A DNA stretch of 64,000 nt, taken from the NCBI RefSeq assembly GCF_023065955.2, contig NW_026623100.1, forward strand, positions 16,531,001 through 16,595,000, read 5' to 3'. The notes under the pieces are model-generated. The model was not told the DNA's origin, made no database searches, and saw only the letters and a program-made list of their open reading frames with translations. This DNA comes from Ursus arctos. Taxonomy: Eukaryota; Chordata; Mammalia; Carnivora; Ursidae. The stretch's first letter is position 1. Every line of letters starts with the position of its first letter. The translations under genes were made by a program, and so were the position numbers. Positions 62,237-64,000 of this stretch are shown one piece after another.

Positions 62237-62469
62237 AAAAACACAACCACTATGCCATTAGTTCACAAAAAAATTACCAATAATCCCTTAATATCATCTA
62301 TCACTCAATTCCTGTTCAAGTTTCCCCAATTGCCTCAAAAATGTATTCTTATAACTGTTTTGAGGGACTCAGAATCAAACCAAGGACTACACATTTGATT
62401 TGGCTGGTATATTTCCAGTCCTTTTTTTTTTTTTTTAAACTTATGTCTCTATATCTATTTATTTGTTTA

Positions 62470-63330
62470 TCTATCAACCTCCCCTTGTTGAGGTAAAATT
62501 CACATGGTGCAAAATTAATTATTTTAAAGAGAACAATTCAGTGGCATTTAGTGCAGTCACAATGCTGTGCAGCCACTACCTCTCTCTGTTTCTAAAACAT
62601 TTCCCTCACTCCAAAAGGACACCCAGAGCCCCACTGAGCAGTGGCTCTCTAGTCCCACCTCCCACCAGCACCTGGCCACCATCAAACAGATTTATCTGTT
62701 CTGGATATTTCATAAAATGGAATCATACAATACGTGACATTTTGTGTCTGGCTTTTTACCCTCACCGTAACATTTCCAGGGTCCATCCTCAATCCAGCAT
62801 GTTATCAGTACTTCATTCCTCTTTATGGAATAAATAATTCCATTGTATGTATACACCACAACTTTTTTACCCATTCATTTGTTGATGGAAATTTGGGATG
62901 TTTTTGACTACTGTGAATACTGCTGCTATGGACGTGCCTGTGTATATATTTGTCTGAGTGCCAATTTTCAGTTCCTTTGGATATATACCCAGAAGTGGAA
63001 TTGCTGGGTCATATGATACATTTATGCTTAAATTTTTGAGGACCTGCCAAACTGGTTTCCACAGGGGCTGCACTATTTCACATTCCCACCAGCCATGCAT
63101 GTATGGGGGCTGCCATTGTCCCACATCTTGCCAGCACTTGTTACTTTCTACATTGTTTATTACAGCTGTCCTAGCGGGTGTGAAGTGGTATCTTGCGGTG
63201 GTTTTGATTTGCATTCCCCTAATGACTAATTACAGCAAACAGCTTGGCCATTTCACATCTCTTTTTAGATAAATGGTGTTCAAGTCCTTTGCCCCTTTTT
63301 AAATTGGCTTGTCTTTTCTGGGATTGTTGT
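62470..63330 (-). mobile_element. L1 3' UTR and ORF2 C-terminus, reverse
   Basis: 'ttgttgaggtaaaattcaca', 'ttctggatatttcataaaat', 'ccattgtatgtatacaccac', 'gaagtggaattgctgggtca', 'cacattcccaccagccatgc', 'ttttgatttgcattccccta'. The minus strand keeps a 115-codon piece of ORF2 (62867-63214) with 'DPAIPLLGIYPKELK', frame otherwise broken. Confidence 0.92.
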
Positions 63331-63525
63331 CTTTTAAAATCAAATAGTTCCCCTCCCCCACCCCCTTTCAGGTTCTTCATTTGCACAACAAACCAGATCA
63401 TTTGTCCTGTAGAATTTCCCTCACTCTGTATTTGGCTGTTTCCCCATGGTGTGATTTAACTTGTTTCTCTATCCTCTTACTTCCTGTAAACAGATACTTC
63501 AGAACTAGATGTTTGCTTAAGTCCG

Positions 63526-63560
63526 TCTGTCCTTCCTTCCTTCCTCCCTCCCTCTTTCTC

Positions 63561-63608
<48 letters not shown>

Positions 63609-63611
63609 TCA
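63526..63611. repeat. (CTTT)n / (CCTT)n microsatellite
   Basis: CCTT units change to CCCT and then to a long pure run of CTTT units. Confidence 0.95.
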
Positions 63612-64000
63612 AGATACTTCACAGGTGGTATAGCCTTCCTACTGCATTATGTTGAGAAGCTCATAATGCCTATTTTGTCTGGTTTTAATGACCCAAGCTG
63701 TATATTAAAGAACTCTAAGCTTCTTCAGGGTTACTTAAGGGGTCCTGCATATGTCCAATTCAAATTTCATTTAAAAAATATACAAATGACTACTGCTTTT
63801 CTGGATTTTCTCAGATTAAAAAGGAAGCCATGGAAGTGAGCCCCGGCCCTCCACCTGCTTCAGCCGGAATTACTCTACCTTTTATCTTTTGGGGTCCTAG
63901 ATAAGATTTCATTAGAAAAATATTACACTAATTAAAAAAATAAAATGAAATGAACCCCTTCTAAAATGTTAGGTGATTGTGTAACCCTTTCCAGAGGTAG
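63612..64000. other. Intergenic DNA, nothing recognisable
   Basis: End of the window; no gene or named repeat. Confidence 0.5.

Larger units (their letters stand above)
61500..62465. mobile_element. Old L1-like interspersed repeat, copy 2, carrying two SINEs
   Basis: 'cccatgtctccagtacttag', 'aatcttgtttcagctattc', 'ttttaaagcacatcctagat', 'atcatattatttcattcag', 'atcccttaatatcatctatc', 'tgttcaagtttccccaattg'. Same family as 26150-26671. Interrupted at 61670-61924 and 62025-62236. Confidence 0.6.

Noticed and set aside
62867..63214. 115-codon minus-strand frame as a host gene
   Set aside because: L1 ORF2 C-terminus, part of a 5'-truncated L1.
63526..63611. CRISPR-like or other spaced array
   Set aside because: Contiguous tetranucleotide repeats without spacers; simple microsatellite in a mammalian genome.

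Overview
This window is mammalian nuclear DNA, almost certainly from a bear-like carnivore. About twenty copies of the tRNA-derived carnivore SINE (CAN SINE) are scattered through it. Several carry the head 'ggtggcacagcggttaagc' and a tail ending in ctctatctctgt(c/t)(g/a)AATAAATAAA, the form I associate with bears and the giant panda (SINEC1_AMe). Assigning the family Ursidae is from memory and not proven here.

Only one real protein-coding segment is visible: the first coding exon of FBXO11 on the minus strand (10171-10390). It encodes 73 residues starting [13 protein letters not shown], followed by a glutamine/proline-rich tract, and ends at a strong GT splice donor. Positions 1-10170 are therefore the start of FBXO11 intron 1. 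The exon lies in a CpG island of roughly 9.3-11.56 kb that holds the promoter, with GC boxes, a CCAAT pair and a reversed CCAAT box. Everything from about 11.6 kb to 64 kb is upstream, intergenic DNA. In other mammals FBXO11 lies next to MSH6 on its 3' side, which would be to the left of this window.

The intergenic 52 kb is a layered repeat landscape. The oldest layer is MIR, L2 and hAT DNA-transposon relics. Above it are middle-aged L1 3' ends and ORF2 pieces on both strands, two LTR-like solo elements, and finally carnivore SINEs, many with clear target-site duplications. Several SINEs are nested in older elements (19.5, 26.3, 26.7, 34.1, 48.9, 50.9, 56.7, 61.7 and 62.0 kb). Open reading frames outside exon 1 are short and either fall in repeats or have no recognisable product.

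There is no sign of a new multi-gene system. The observations most worth checking are a 43-bp near-perfect palindrome 0.8 kb upstream of the promoter CCAAT boxes, the weak start context and low-complexity tract of FBXO11 exon 1, a possible divergent promoter, an intergenic CpG-rich unique patch at 46.6-47.0 kb, an inverted L1 insertion with an intact target duplication, and a head-to-head SINE pair.
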